From NCBI GenBank assembly GCA_945862065.1, contig CAMAWT010000002.1, forward strand, positions 1-64,000: a stretch of 64,000 nt of DNA. The letters are read 5' to 3'. The first letter of the stretch is position 1; every line of letters begins with the position of its first letter. Shown piece after piece: positions 50,828 through 58,676 of this stretch. The notes beneath the pieces are model-generated. The model did no database searches. It had not been told where the DNA came from and saw only the letters and a program-made list of their open reading frames with translations. The DNA comes from Flavobacterium psychrophilum. GTDB taxonomy: Bacteria > Bacteroidota > Bacteroidia > Flavobacteriales > Flavobacteriaceae. A program made the translations under genes and the position numbers.

Positions 50828-50860
50828 AGTCACAGGTTTCAGTCTCAGATTTCAGAATCT
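50824..50860. repeat. Relic array of the 13-bp TTTCAGTC repeat
   Basis: TTTTCAGTCACAG, GTTTCAGTCTCAG and ATTTCAG are three degenerate units of the same repeat that brackets 4HB gene copy 2. No four-helix-bundle gene is present beside them. It directly continues boundary repeat R4. Confidence 0.75.
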
Positions 50861-50952
50861 CAAATTTGTGCCAATTTGTGCAATTTGTGTTTAAAAAAAT
50901 TGTTTTTTGATATTGAATTGTGAATTCCATTTTCCAACCATGTCAGGCTTTC

Positions 50953-51062
50953 CTAAAACTCAATAAGTATTAAATCTATTTCTTCAATTTTGGAGAATCC
51001 TTTATCAGCAGTTAATATCTGTAAATTAAGAAATTGGTGTCTGCTATAAAATCAATCTTCAT
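50953..51062 (-). pseudogene. PIN-domain toxin relic with internal deletion
   Basis: Reading from ATG 51062 gives MKIDFIADTNFLIY, the start of a PIN nuclease, then a stop after about 16 codons. In another frame the sequence resumes as ILTADKGFSKIEEIDLILIE and a stop at 50953, which is the typical PIN C-terminus. The middle, roughly 90-100 residues with most of the catalytic acids, is missing at about 51020. The start overlaps the antitoxin stop, as in intact toxin-antitoxin operons. Confidence 0.75.
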
Positions 51063-51219
51063 TTTCTCTTATTTGAATTTGATAGTGTAAACCGTCAATA
51101 TTTCTTTTAAGCTTACCAAAATGTTTAGCCAAATTTCCTTTAACTGGTACTTTTTTAAGTTTATCAGTTAAAAGTTTTGCAACATTTTTAGAGTTTGATT
51201 TATCTATAACTAAAGTCAT
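51052..51219 (-). CDS. Orphan antitoxin-like protein (partner of the PIN relic)
   Basis: A 55-aa protein (MTLVIDKSNSKNVAKLLTDK, VKGNLAKHFGKLKRNIDGL, ending YQIQIRENED). The LAKHFGKLKRNIDGL(x)YQ motif is common in antitoxins paired with PIN toxins in Bacteroidetes. The start at 51219 removes a hydrophobic extension that begins in AT-rich DNA. With the toxin deleted, it may persist as a harmless orphan or be non-expressed. Confidence 0.65.
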   Translation of the reverse strand: MTLVIDKSNSKNVAKLLTDKLKKVPVKGNLAKHFGKLKRNIDGLHYQIQIRENED

Positions 51220-51288
51220 AATTCTATATTTAATTAAAAATATACTAATATTAAAAACATTGAATTTCAAAAAATAAAAAAATGTCAA

Positions 51289-51411
51289 TAATTTTTATTT
51301 CGTATTTTTTTTAAAAAAAAAGCATAAACTTTATAAACCAATAAACTTTATAAACTAATAAACTTTAAAAACTTTGCAACTCATAAACTCATAAACTTTT
51401 CAACTTTTCAA
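51289..51411. repeat. AT-rich ATAAACTTT spacer of island D
   Basis: Simple repeats of ATAAACTTTATAAACC type, like the spacers in islands A and B. No gene is seen. Confidence 0.7.
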
Positions 51412-51536
51412 CTGAAAAAATACTCTTCAGTGGTAGCCCCGATAGAGCCGATATACTTGCGAAGTCCCGTAGGGCGAGCAAGATAAAGGCGATAGCGGGA
51501 CAACTTGTCTTGAAAAAACGAAAATGGGTGCTACTT
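51412..51536 (-). repeat. Boundary repeat R5 (island D, right end)
   Basis: Inverted relative to R4: GGTAGCCCCGATAGAGCCGA, GTCCCGTAGGGCGAGCAAGA, TAAAGGCGATAGCGGGAC and GTGCTACTT. R4 and R5 enclose the decayed toxin-antitoxin genes. Confidence 0.8.
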
Positions 51537-51570
51537 ATAAAAATGTAAATTGAGAATTATTATGACGCAA

Positions 51571-51599
51571 AAAAGTATCAAGGAATACTTGAGACTTTT
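51571..51599 (-). terminator. lysA terminator
   Basis: AAAAGTATCAAG pairs with CTTGAGACTTTT (one mismatch) with an A run on the left, 3 bp past the lysA stop. Confidence 0.8.
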
Positions 51600-51602
51600 G
51601 TA

Positions 51603-52808
51603 TTAAACTTCTAATAATATTTGGTTTTTTAAGATATCCTCAAAGGTTTCACGTTCGCGAACGAGGTGTCCTTTCCCGTCTTTATAAAGCACTTCGGCTG
51701 GTTTTAATCGGGAATTGTAATTGGAAGCCATAGAAAAACAATAGGCACCAGCATTTTTGAAACAAAGCGTGTCGCCTTCGTTGATTTCGGCAATGCGTCG
51801 GTTGTTGGCAAAGGTATCGGTTTCGCAAATGTAGCCTACTACGGTATAAAATCGCTCTTTGCCTTTTGGGTTGGAGATGTTTTCTATATTGTGCTGCGCG
51901 CCATAAAACATAGGGCGAATTAAATGATTAAATCCGCTATCAATTCCTGCAAAAACTGTAGAAGTGGTTTGTTTTACCACATTTACTTTGGCAAGAAAAT
52001 AACCTGCTTCGCTTACTAAAAATTTGCCTGGCTCGAATGCCAAGGTCAGCTCACGACCGTATTCTTTTTCGAAAGCAAGGAAACGTTTGGTTAATTTTTT
52101 TCCGAGTTCTTCAATATTGGTTTCGATGTCACCTTTTTTGTAAGGCACTTTGAAACCCGAACCAAAATCAAGAAAATCGAGGTTTTTGAATTGCTTGGCG
52201 GCATCAAACAAAATTTCGGCAGCATACAAGAATACTTCAATATCCAAAATATCCGATCCTGTGTGCATGTGGATACCGTTTATGTGCATTTTGGTATTTT
52301 CGACTATGCGCAAAATATGCGGAATTTGATAAATCGAAATTCCGAATTTACTATCGATGTGTCCTACAGAAATATTGTCGTTTCCGCCTGCCATAACGTG
52401 CGGATTGATGCGTATGCAAACCGGAACGCTAGGGTATTTGGTTCCGAAATGCTCCAAAACAGAAAGATTGTCTATATTGATTTGTACACCCAATTGCGCA
52501 ACGGCTTCAATTTCTTCAAAAGAAACACCGTTTGGGGTAAAAATTATTTTATCTGGGGTAAAACCAGCGTGCAAAGCGAGTTGCACTTCTTGGAAAGAAA
52601 CGGTATCTGCACCAGAACCCATGTTCTTTAACAACTTAAGAATCGATATGTTTGACAATGCCTTCATAGCATAATTGATGCGTAGTTTTTCTACCTTAGA
52701 AAAAGCGGCAGTCAAACGGTTGTATTGCTGCTCAATTTTTGCTGCGTCATACACATACAGCGGATTGCCAAACTCTTGGGCAAGTGCTAGTAACTCTTTA
52801 GGTTGCAT
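51603..52808 (-). CDS. lysA: Diaminopimelate decarboxylase
   Basis: A 401-aa PLP-dependent decarboxylase making L-lysine from meso-diaminopimelate. Visible motifs: NYAMKAL (PLP Lys), HMHTGSDILD, DFGSGFKVPY, FEPGKFLVSEAG, and the C-terminal GAYCFSMASNYNSRLKPAEVLY with the catalytic Cys. It is monocistronic with its own terminator and -7 box. Confidence 0.95.
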   Translation of the reverse strand: MQPKELLALAQEFGNPLYVYDAAKIEQQYNRLTAAFSKVEKLRINYAMKALSNISILKLLKNMGSGADTVSFQEVQLALHAGFTPDKIIFTPNGVSFEEIEAVAQLGVQINIDNLSVLEHFGTKYPSVPVCIRINPHVMAGGNDNISVGHIDSKFGISIYQIPHILRIVENTKMHINGIHMHTGSDILDIEVFLYAAEILFDAAKQFKNLDFLDFGSGFKVPYKKGDIETNIEELGKKLTKRFLAFEKEYGRELTLAFEPGKFLVSEAGYFLAKVNVVKQTTSTVFAGIDSGFNHLIRPMFYGAQHNIENISNPKGKERFYTVVGYICETDTFANNRRIAEINEGDTLCFKNAGAYCFSMASNYNSRLKPAEVLYKDGKGHLVRERETFEDILKNQILLEV

Positions 52809-52835
52809 TTTTTTTTATTTTTTTTTGTTAATCTG

Positions 52836-52843
52836 CAAAGATA
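52836..52843 (-). promoter_or_regulatory. -7 promoter box of lysA (minus strand TATCTTTG)
   Basis: TAnnTTTG on the minus strand 27 nt upstream of the start at 52808. Confidence 0.6.
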
Positions 52844-53101
52844 GTAGATGTGTTATAGTTTTTAAAAATTTACTTTAATTAATATTTAATAAACAACGAA
52901 AACTCATTAAATATGAAAGATTGATAACTGAAATTGAAAAAAAGTAATACAAACGCTAGATTTATAAAAGAAAAAACATAATTACTTAACCGTTACTCGT
53001 TCATTTTAATGAAAATTTTACTTTTCAATGACTCAAAAGTAAACTTACTATTATTATTTAATTTTTAGAGTTAAAACCTTTTTTAGTTAATTGAATTTTT
53101 C
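52844..53101. other. Divergent lysA/sucC intergenic region
   Basis: AT-rich sequence between the two promoters. It carries no open reading frame, no tRNA-like fold and no repeat of the island type that I can see. Confidence 0.6.
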
Positions 53102-53109
53102 TATTTTTG
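53102..53109 (+). promoter_or_regulatory. -7 promoter box of sucC (TATTTTTG)
   Basis: TAnnTTTG match 50 nt upstream of the sucC ATG at 53160; it supports that start, since the ATT/ATG frame upstream would precede transcription. Confidence 0.6.
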
Positions 53110-53120
53110 TGCCACTTATT

Positions 53121-53141
53121 ATTCTGATATATTTTCAGAAT
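53121..53141 (+). promoter_or_regulatory. Hairpin in the sucC leader
   Basis: ATTCTGA and TCAGAAT pair perfectly around a 7-nt loop inside the predicted 5' leader of sucC. It could influence mRNA stability or bind a dimeric repressor. Confidence 0.45.
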
Positions 53142-53159
53142 CCAGATAACATTTATATT

Positions 53160-54353
53160 ATGGACATACACGAATACCAAGGAAAACAAATCTTAGCCAG
53201 TTATGGCGTTAAAGTTCAGCGAGGTCACGTTGCAAACACTCCGCAAGAAGCCGTTGCAGCAGCAAAACAACTTACTGAAGAAACAGGAACAAGTTGGCAC
53301 GTTATCAAAGCACAAGTTCACGCTGGTGGACGTGGTAAAGGTGGAGGTGTAAAACTTGCCAAAAATATTGAACAAGTAGAACAAATTGCAAGCGATATCA
53401 TCGGTATGCAATTGATTACGCCACAAACAAGTGCTGAAGGTAAAAAAGTAAACATGGTTTTGGTTGCCGAAGATGTATATTATCCTGGCGAAAGCGAAAC
53501 TTCAGAATTTTATATGTCGGTTCTTTTAAACAGAGCTAACGGAAGAAATATGATTGTGTATTCTACCGAAGGTGGAATGGACATTGAGGAAGTTGCTGAG
53601 CACACACCTCACTTAATTTTCAATGAAGAAATTGATCCAAATGCAGGATTACAAGGTTTTCAGGCAAGAAGAATTGCTTTCAATTTAGGTCTTTCTGGAA
53701 ACGCTTTCAAAGAAATGGTTCAATTTATTGATGCCCTTTACAAAGCTTATGTAGGTTCAGACGCTTCAATGTTTGAAATCAACCCTGTATTAAAAACATC
53801 CGATAATAAAATCATTGCCGTTGATGCTAAAGTAAATTTAGATGACAACGCATTATACAGACATGCTGATTTAGCTGCTTTCCGTGATGAGCGTGAAGAA
53901 AACCCAATTGAGGTTGAAGCTAAAGCTGCCGGTTTGAACTACGTTGACCTTGACGGAACCGTAGGTTGTATGGTAAACGGTGCCGGACTTGCTATGGCAA
54001 CCATGGACTTAATTAAATATGCAGGTTTTGAACCAGCTAACTTCCTAGACGTGGGTGGAACTGCCGATGCGAAACGTGTGGAACTTGCTTTCAGAATCAT
54101 CTTAAAAGACCCGAACGTAAAAGCTATTTTGATCAATATTTTTGGTGGAATCGTTCGTTGCGATCGTGTAGCGCAAGGTGTTGTTGACGCTTACAAAAAC
54201 ATGGGCGACGCTATTAAAGTGCCAATCATTGTGCGTTTACAAGGTACCAATGCAGAAATCGCCAAAGAATTAATCGATAATTCAGGAATGCCTATTTTAT
54301 CAGCGGTACAATTTCAAGAAGCTGCCGATCAAGTACAAAAAGCATTATCATAA
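53160..54353 (+). CDS. sucC: Succinyl-CoA synthetase (ADP-forming) beta subunit
   Basis: A 397-aa ATP-grasp subunit of the TCA cycle enzyme: MDIHEYQGKQILASYGV at the N-terminus, VHAGGRGKGGGVKLAKN (nucleotide site), MVNGAGLAMATMDLIKYAG and IFGGIVRCDRVAQGVVDAY. The start at 53160 drops a 23-residue upstream extension that precedes the family N-terminus. The alpha subunit gene is not in the window. A strong terminator follows. Confidence 0.96.
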   Translation: MDIHEYQGKQILASYGVKVQRGHVANTPQEAVAAAKQLTEETGTSWHVIKAQVHAGGRGKGGGVKLAKNIEQVEQIASDIIGMQLITPQTSAEGKKVNMVLVAEDVYYPGESETSEFYMSVLLNRANGRNMIVYSTEGGMDIEEVAEHTPHLIFNEEIDPNAGLQGFQARRIAFNLGLSGNAFKEMVQFIDALYKAYVGSDASMFEINPVLKTSDNKIIAVDAKVNLDDNALYRHADLAAFRDEREENPIEVEAKAAGLNYVDLDGTVGCMVNGAGLAMATMDLIKYAGFEPANFLDVGGTADAKRVELAFRIILKDPNVKAILINIFGGIVRCDRVAQGVVDAYKNMGDAIKVPIIVRLQGTNAEIAKELIDNSGMPILSAVQFQEAADQVQKALS

Positions 54354-54374
54354 TAGAATAAGTTACTTATATAC

Positions 54375-54410
54375 AAAGTCTCAAGTGCAAACTTGAGACT
54401 TTTTTTTGTT
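54375..54410 (+). terminator. sucC terminator
   Basis: AAAGTCTCAAGT and ACTTGAGACTTT pair perfectly, followed by a T run. Confidence 0.92.
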
Positions 54411-54413
54411 TTT

Positions 54414-54551
54414 AAGAAGCACCAACCTCCGTTTTTTCAAGACGTTTTGTCCTGCTATCGCCTTTATCTTGCTCGCCCTACGGGACTTCGCAAGGATATC
54501 GGCTCCATCAGGGCTAATTATGAAGAGTAGTTTTCATAAGACATTTTGTTG
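54414..54551 (+). repeat. Boundary repeat R6 (island C, left end)
   Basis: AAGAAGCACCAACC, TGTCCTGCTATCGCCTTTAT, CTCGCCCTACGGGACTTCGC, AAGGATATCGGCTCCATCAG and a TTTTCATAAGACATTTTG end. It begins immediately after the sucC terminator. Confidence 0.8.
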
Positions 54552-54840
54552 AAAGGCAATAGGCATTAGGCAATAGGCAATAGTTTTGACACCGATAAAT
54601 ATGAAAGATAGTTTTTCAGTTATCGTTTTTGAGTTTCAAAGTTGCAAAGATACAGAGTTACAAAGTTTTTAAATTTGTGTGAATTTGTGACTCGAGCAAA
54701 GCGAACAGACGAAGTAAAATTGAGGTTGTGAAAATTGATTTTTGATATTGATTTTTGATATTGATATTGATTTTTGATATTGATTTTTGATATTGATTTT
54801 TGATATTGACAATGTATGTCATTTCTTATAAATCACTGAG
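54552..54840. repeat. AT-rich spacer of island C
   Basis: It holds GGCAATAGGCATTAGGCAAT repeats (54553-54583), the block at 54684-54715 shared in inverted form with island A, and many GATATTGATTTTTGATATTG units. No gene is seen. Confidence 0.75.
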
Positions 54841-54961
54841 CATAGCAGTAAATAGTATAAAATAAAATCAATTAAAAATCCATCAAATCTGTCAAATCCG
54901 TGGCAAAAAAAAGAGTCAATTCTAGCTAGAATTCACGCCCGCTTTATCCACAATGTTTGTC

Positions 54962-54980
54962 ATTCCGTAGGAATCTCAAA
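54962..54980. repeat. ATTCCGTAGGAAT palindrome module (island C)
   Basis: Same module as at 12955 and 19792, preceded by TTATCCACAATGTTTGTC. Confidence 0.85.
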
Positions 54981-54999
54981 AATTATCTTCATTGTTTTA

Positions 55000-55123
55000 G
55001 AAAAAAACTGAAACTAATCCGCAACAATTAAATATTTTATTTACATTTGAAAACATATACAAAAACACTAATCTGTTTTGAAGTTGTTTGCCAAACAAAA
55101 AATGATAAAAAACGCAAAAAAAT
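55000..55123 (+). promoter_or_regulatory. Conserved cassette-like leader (island C)
   Basis: AACAATTAAATATTTTATTT, -7 box TACATTTG (55042-55049), ATATACAAAAACACTAATCT, GTTTTGAAGTTGTTTGCCAA match the island A leader closely, then the sequence diverges at the cargo start. Confidence 0.8.
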
Positions 55124-55624
55124 ATGAAAATATTACCAATTGAAAAATTAACTTTTGTTACTGAATTATCAAAATCTAAAGTAATTGAAGAATTGAATTC
55201 AAACATCAGACCAAAACAAAATTTTGGATTGCGAAATACAAAAATAGAAACTGGAAAAAAATTTGAAGGACATGTATTCGGAGATAATTTTAAAGTTACA
55301 AGAATAATAAATTACAAAAATTCATTCCTTCCAGAAATTAATGGAAAAATTATTGAAAAACTGAACGGAACAGAAATTGAAGTTGAATTAAAACCAGCAA
55401 GTTTTGTTTTGGGTTTTATGATACTTTGGTTTGGAGGTGTTTCATTGGGATTTATTGCAACACTAATTGGAGCAATTATTGGTAAAGGTCCTATTTACGT
55501 TTGCATATTTCCTTTATTTATGTTGCTTATGGGATTTGGAATTTTGAAATTTGGTTTCTCAACAGAAACTGAAAAATCTAAAAAAGATATAATTGAAGTT
55601 TTAGAAGCAAAATTAAAGAAATAA
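55124..55624 (+). CDS. Two-span membrane protein of unknown function (island C cargo)
   Basis: A 166-aa protein with a soluble N-terminal part (about 90 residues, beta-rich: KFEGHVFGDNFKVTRIINYK, INGKIIEKLNGTEIEVELKP) and two membrane spans (FVLGFMILWFGGVSLGFIATL and IYVCIFPLFMLLMGFGILKF), ending in a Lys/Glu helix. The layout is seen in small uncharacterised Bacteroidetes membrane proteins. It is unrelated to the cargo of islands A and B although the flanks are the same. Confidence 0.7.
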   Translation: MKILPIEKLTFVTELSKSKVIEELNSNIRPKQNFGLRNTKIETGKKFEGHVFGDNFKVTRIINYKNSFLPEINGKIIEKLNGTEIEVELKPASFVLGFMILWFGGVSLGFIATLIGAIIGKGPIYVCIFPLFMLLMGFGILKFGFSTETEKSKKDIIEVLEAKLKK

Positions 55625-55632
55625 AAAAACGG

Positions 55633-55691
55633 CAGTTAACAGCAAGAGTTTCGTTGCGGCTGAAAGCCGAGCAATTAAACTCCTGTTGAAC
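55633..55691. other. attC-like hairpin after island C cargo
   Basis: CAGTTAACAGC, a hairpin at 55648-55680 (GTTTCGTTGCGGCT / AGCCGAGCAATTAAAC) and GTTGAAC at 55685-55691. It matches the elements at 14431 and 20921 except for a few bases. Confidence 0.55.
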
Positions 55692-55751
55692 GGAATCAAA
55701 ATATTGACGCCCATTATGGGTTAATCTAAAAAGTTTTTTGTGAGATTTTCT

Positions 55752-55777
55752 AGAGGATTTAGTTCCTCTTTTTTTAT
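55752..55777 (+). terminator. Terminator of island C
   Basis: AGAGGA/TCCTCT hairpin followed by a T run, corresponding to the elements at 14546 and 21040. Confidence 0.7.
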
Positions 55778-55790
55778 GCCATTTTGTTAA

Positions 55791-55818
55791 ACCTACAAGG
55801 TTTTGGAAACCTTGCAGG
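55791..55818. repeat. ACCT-CAAGGTTT palindrome (island C)
   Basis: ACCTACAAGGTTTTGGAAAC, continuing CTTGCAGG, the same palindrome as in islands A and B. Confidence 0.8.
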
Positions 55819-55882
55819 GAGTAAAAACCGTAATTCGTAATTTATAATTCGTAATTGTTAAAAAAGCCCAAAAGTTTGAAGA

Positions 55883-55983
55883 AAGCCCAAAACATGGAAG
55901 CTTACCCCCGATTGTAGCGGAAATCCTTTTTGTTTTTTTTAAACAAAAAGATTGTAGCGAAAAGCGGGAACATGGTTTGGAAA
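55883..55983 (-). repeat. Divergent boundary repeat R7 (island C, right end)
   Basis: CCCAAAACATGGAAGCTTAC, GATTGTAGCGGAAATCC, a CTTTTTGTTTT/AAACAAAAAG hairpin, and GATTGTAGCGAAAAGCGGGA. It keeps the GGAAATCC...GCGGGA layout of the other boundary repeats with a different middle. The minus-strand open frame over it is repeat DNA. Confidence 0.65.
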
Positions 55984-56014
55984 ATGCCCGAGCCTTTTGG
56001 TTCAAAAATAAAAA

Positions 56015-56037
56015 AACCTCTTCTGATGAAAGAGGTT
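56015..56037 (-). terminator. Terminator of the PafA-type phosphatase gene
   Basis: AACCTCTT pairs with AAGAGGTT, with an A run to the left giving a U tract on the minus strand. Confidence 0.8.
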
Positions 56038-56049
56038 GATGTATTTTAT

Positions 56050-57660
56050 TTAGTTTTTTTGAAGTATTTCGGTTAACACATTGGCTTCGGTTGCGTTTGG
56101 AAAGGTTATTTTGAGTAATTGCGCTAATGTTGGTGCAATTTGAGTGATAACTTTTCGTTCGCTTGTTTGTCCTTTTGGGATGTTCCAGCCGTAAAAAATC
56201 AAAGGCACATGGGTGTCATAGGTGTAAATCGTTCCGTGTGACGTTCCGGTTGGTCCGTACTCGATGTAGCCTGGTTTATCGAGAATGACAAGGTCGCCGT
56301 TTTGTGTTGGATCATATCCGTTTGCAATGAAGTTTAGGTAAAAATCGGCACCCGATGAAGCCAAGATTTCTTCTTCAGTGTACACTCTTTTCACTTGGTC
56401 TTGTGTGTATAAAAAATCTTTGAAGGATTGTTTCACTTTTTGTAAATCGAGCCCTTTAGTTTTGATGATTTCTTTGTTGAAAAAGATGTTGAAATTGGAA
56501 TAGTTGAGCACCAAATCTTCTCCAAAAGTATCTTGAGAGAATTTTTTTAATGATTTTCTGATTTCTTTTGGCTCAACATTGGTCACATTATATTTTTGAT
56601 CGGCTAAAAAACGTGCGTTTTCTGCACCCGCATGATCTGCAGTAAGAAAAACAACGTAATTATCTTTTCCAACTTGGGCATCTAGATACGTTAAAAAATC
56701 AGCAATGGTAGTATCTAGACGAAGATAAGTATCTTGTAATTCAATTGACCTTGGGCCAATAATATGCCCTATATAATCTGGAGATGAGAAACTTACGGTT
56801 AAAAAATCGGTATCATTATCTTTCCCTAAACTTTCATTTTTGATGGCTTCTTTTGCAAATTCTGCTAAAATATCGTTTCCAAAAGGAGTGGAACGAATAA
56901 CCCCTGCGTCATTTTTCTCATACATTTCTTTTAAATTGTATGGCAAAACTGGTTTTTCGGCTTTGTATAATTTTCCTTCGTATGGATTGTCGTCTGGCAT
57001 TGATTCGTTGTAAGTTGCGATTGGTTTGTACAAATCCCAACCTTTGTCAAAATACTTCATATAACGCTTTTCATTGTTAAAATTGGTAACCCATTGAGGT
57101 AATTGTGCGCCGTAAAAAGTACTTGAAATGAAAGAACCCGTTTTGCTGTACCAAAATGCCCAATTGGCAAAATGCCCTGCTGGTAGTATAGCACCTCTGT
57201 CTTTTAAACTCATCCCGATTACTTTACCTTTAAAATTGGTTGACAAACGCAATTCGTCGGTAATCGTTGTTGATAGTAAATTTTTTGGAGACATTTCGCC
57301 TTCGTCTTTTGTTCCGTTACCAAGAGTGGAAACGGCGGTATCATCTGTGCAGTATATTTCTTTTCCTAACTTTCTACTGAACCATTCATTTCCAACAATT
57401 CCGTGAACAGAAGGAGTGGCACCTGTGTAAACAGAAGCGTGGCCTGGCGCGGTATACGTGGGTAAAAAATTATAATGGGTATTGTTAAATACATATCCTT
57501 TGTCCATTAATTTTTTAAATCCATCGTTTGAAAAATCATCAGAAAAACGATATAAATATTCCATTTTCATTTGATCTACAACGATTCCGACAACCAATTT
57601 TGGTCTTTTTTGTGCGAACAATGAAAGAGAGCACAAAAGTAATAGGAGCAATTTTTTCAT
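56050..57660 (-). CDS. pafA: PafA-type alkaline phosphatase
   Basis: A 536-aa exported phosphatase of the alkaline phosphatase superfamily (signal peptide, cleavage near SLFAQ). The active site is complete: VGIVVDQMK (D29), FLPTYTAPGHASVYTG with the nucleophile Thr70, SLKDRGAILPAGH supplying the Lys/Arg pair of PafA-class monoesterases, LTADHAGAEN and THVPLIFYG metal ligands. Presence of the K-D-R motif points to a phosphomonoesterase rather than diesterase. It would release phosphate in the periplasm. Confidence 0.92.
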   Translation of the reverse strand: MKKLLLLLLCSLSLFAQKRPKLVVGIVVDQMKMEYLYRFSDDFSNDGFKKLMDKGYVFNNTHYNFLPTYTAPGHASVYTGATPSVHGIVGNEWFSRKLGKEIYCTDDTAVSTLGNGTKDEGEMSPKNLLSTTITDELRLSTNFKGKVIGMSLKDRGAILPAGHFANWAFWYSKTGSFISSTFYGAQLPQWVTNFNNEKRYMKYFDKGWDLYKPIATYNESMPDDNPYEGKLYKAEKPVLPYNLKEMYEKNDAGVIRSTPFGNDILAEFAKEAIKNESLGKDNDTDFLTVSFSSPDYIGHIIGPRSIELQDTYLRLDTTIADFLTYLDAQVGKDNYVVFLTADHAGAENARFLADQKYNVTNVEPKEIRKSLKKFSQDTFGEDLVLNYSNFNIFFNKEIIKTKGLDLQKVKQSFKDFLYTQDQVKRVYTEEEILASSGADFYLNFIANGYDPTQNGDLVILDKPGYIEYGPTGTSHGTIYTYDTHVPLIFYGWNIPKGQTSERKVITQIAPTLAQLLKITFPNATEANVLTEILQKN

Positions 57661-57729
57661 GATTTATTTTTTTGTAAATATAATTTTTTGTGCTGTTTAA
57701 ATAAAATTGGGAAGGTTAAATTCATATTA

Positions 57730-58668
57730 TTAAAAATGAATCATTTCAGATTTTGCAAATTCAAATTCAGTTATGATTGTATCAATGATTATGGAAACAG
57801 GTCGAATATCATGAATCAAACCAGCGATTTGACCAATTTCGAGTTCACCTTCAATTAAATCACCTTCAAACATGCCTCTTTTGGCTCTTCGTTTTCCTAA
57901 AAGTTCTACTAAATCTTCTTTGGTAGGGCAATTTGAATAAAGTTGTTGAATGTCATTATAAAATTTATTTTTTATCAATCGAACCGGCGCTAATTCTTTC
58001 AATGTTAATTGGGTGTCACCCTCGCCTGTTTCAATAATTGTTTGCTTAAAATTATCGTGTGCCGAGCTTTCGGTTGATGCTGCAAATCGGCTGCCCATTT
58101 GAACGCCATCTGCACCCAAAACCATGGCTGCGAGCATCCCTCTTCCTGTTGCAATTCCCCCTGCTGCTATAAGTGGAATCGTAATTTGTTCTTTCACCAT
58201 CGGAATCAATGTCAACGTTGTAGTTTCCTCACGACCGTTATGTCCGCCGGCTTCAAAACCCTCTGCAACCACTGCATCTACGCCAGCTTCTTGCGCTTTC
58301 AAAGCGAATTTTGAGCTACTTACAACATGAACAACTGTAATTCCATGGTTTTTTAAATGAGATGTCCATGTTTTTGGATTACCCGCCGATGTAAATACAA
58401 TTTTAACTCCTTCTTCAATTACAATTTGAATAATTTCTTCAATATTTGGATACAACATTGGAACATTAACCCCAAAAGGTTTATCGGTTGCTTTTTTACA
58501 TTTTTGGATATGTTCACGAACAACTTCTGGATACATGGAACCTGCGCCAATCAAACCTAATCCACCAGCATTACTAACAGCGCTTGCCAATTTATATCCG
58601 CTGTTCCAAATCATACCACCTTGAATGATTGGATATTTAATGTGAAATAATTGCGTAATTTTATTCAT
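57730..58668 (-). CDS. Nitronate monooxygenase / FabK-like flavoprotein
   Basis: A 312-aa FMN-dependent TIM-barrel protein: MNKITQLFHIKYPIIQGGM, NVPMLYPNIEE, VVAEGFEAGGHNGREE (His in the catalytic position), AGGIATGRGMLAAMVLGADGVQMGSRFAAS phosphate-binding loop. NMO and enoyl-ACP reductase FabK share this layout and cannot be separated with certainty here. It starts 8 bp after the protease stop. The ATG at 58668 is preferred to a TTG at 58674. Confidence 0.88.
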   Translation of the reverse strand: MNKITQLFHIKYPIIQGGMIWNSGYKLASAVSNAGGLGLIGAGSMYPEVVREHIQKCKKATDKPFGVNVPMLYPNIEEIIQIVIEEGVKIVFTSAGNPKTWTSHLKNHGITVVHVVSSSKFALKAQEAGVDAVVAEGFEAGGHNGREETTTLTLIPMVKEQITIPLIAAGGIATGRGMLAAMVLGADGVQMGSRFAASTESSAHDNFKQTIIETGEGDTQLTLKELAPVRLIKNKFYNDIQQLYSNCPTKEDLVELLGKRRAKRGMFEGDLIEGELEIGQIAGLIHDIRPVSIIIDTIITEFEFAKSEMIHF

Positions 58669-58676
58669 ATTCAAAG

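Noticed and set aside
55793-56005. Minus-strand open reading frame of 70 codons over repeat R7
   Set aside because: It covers a boundary repeat and terminator; such repeat frames are often mis-annotated as hypothetical proteins.
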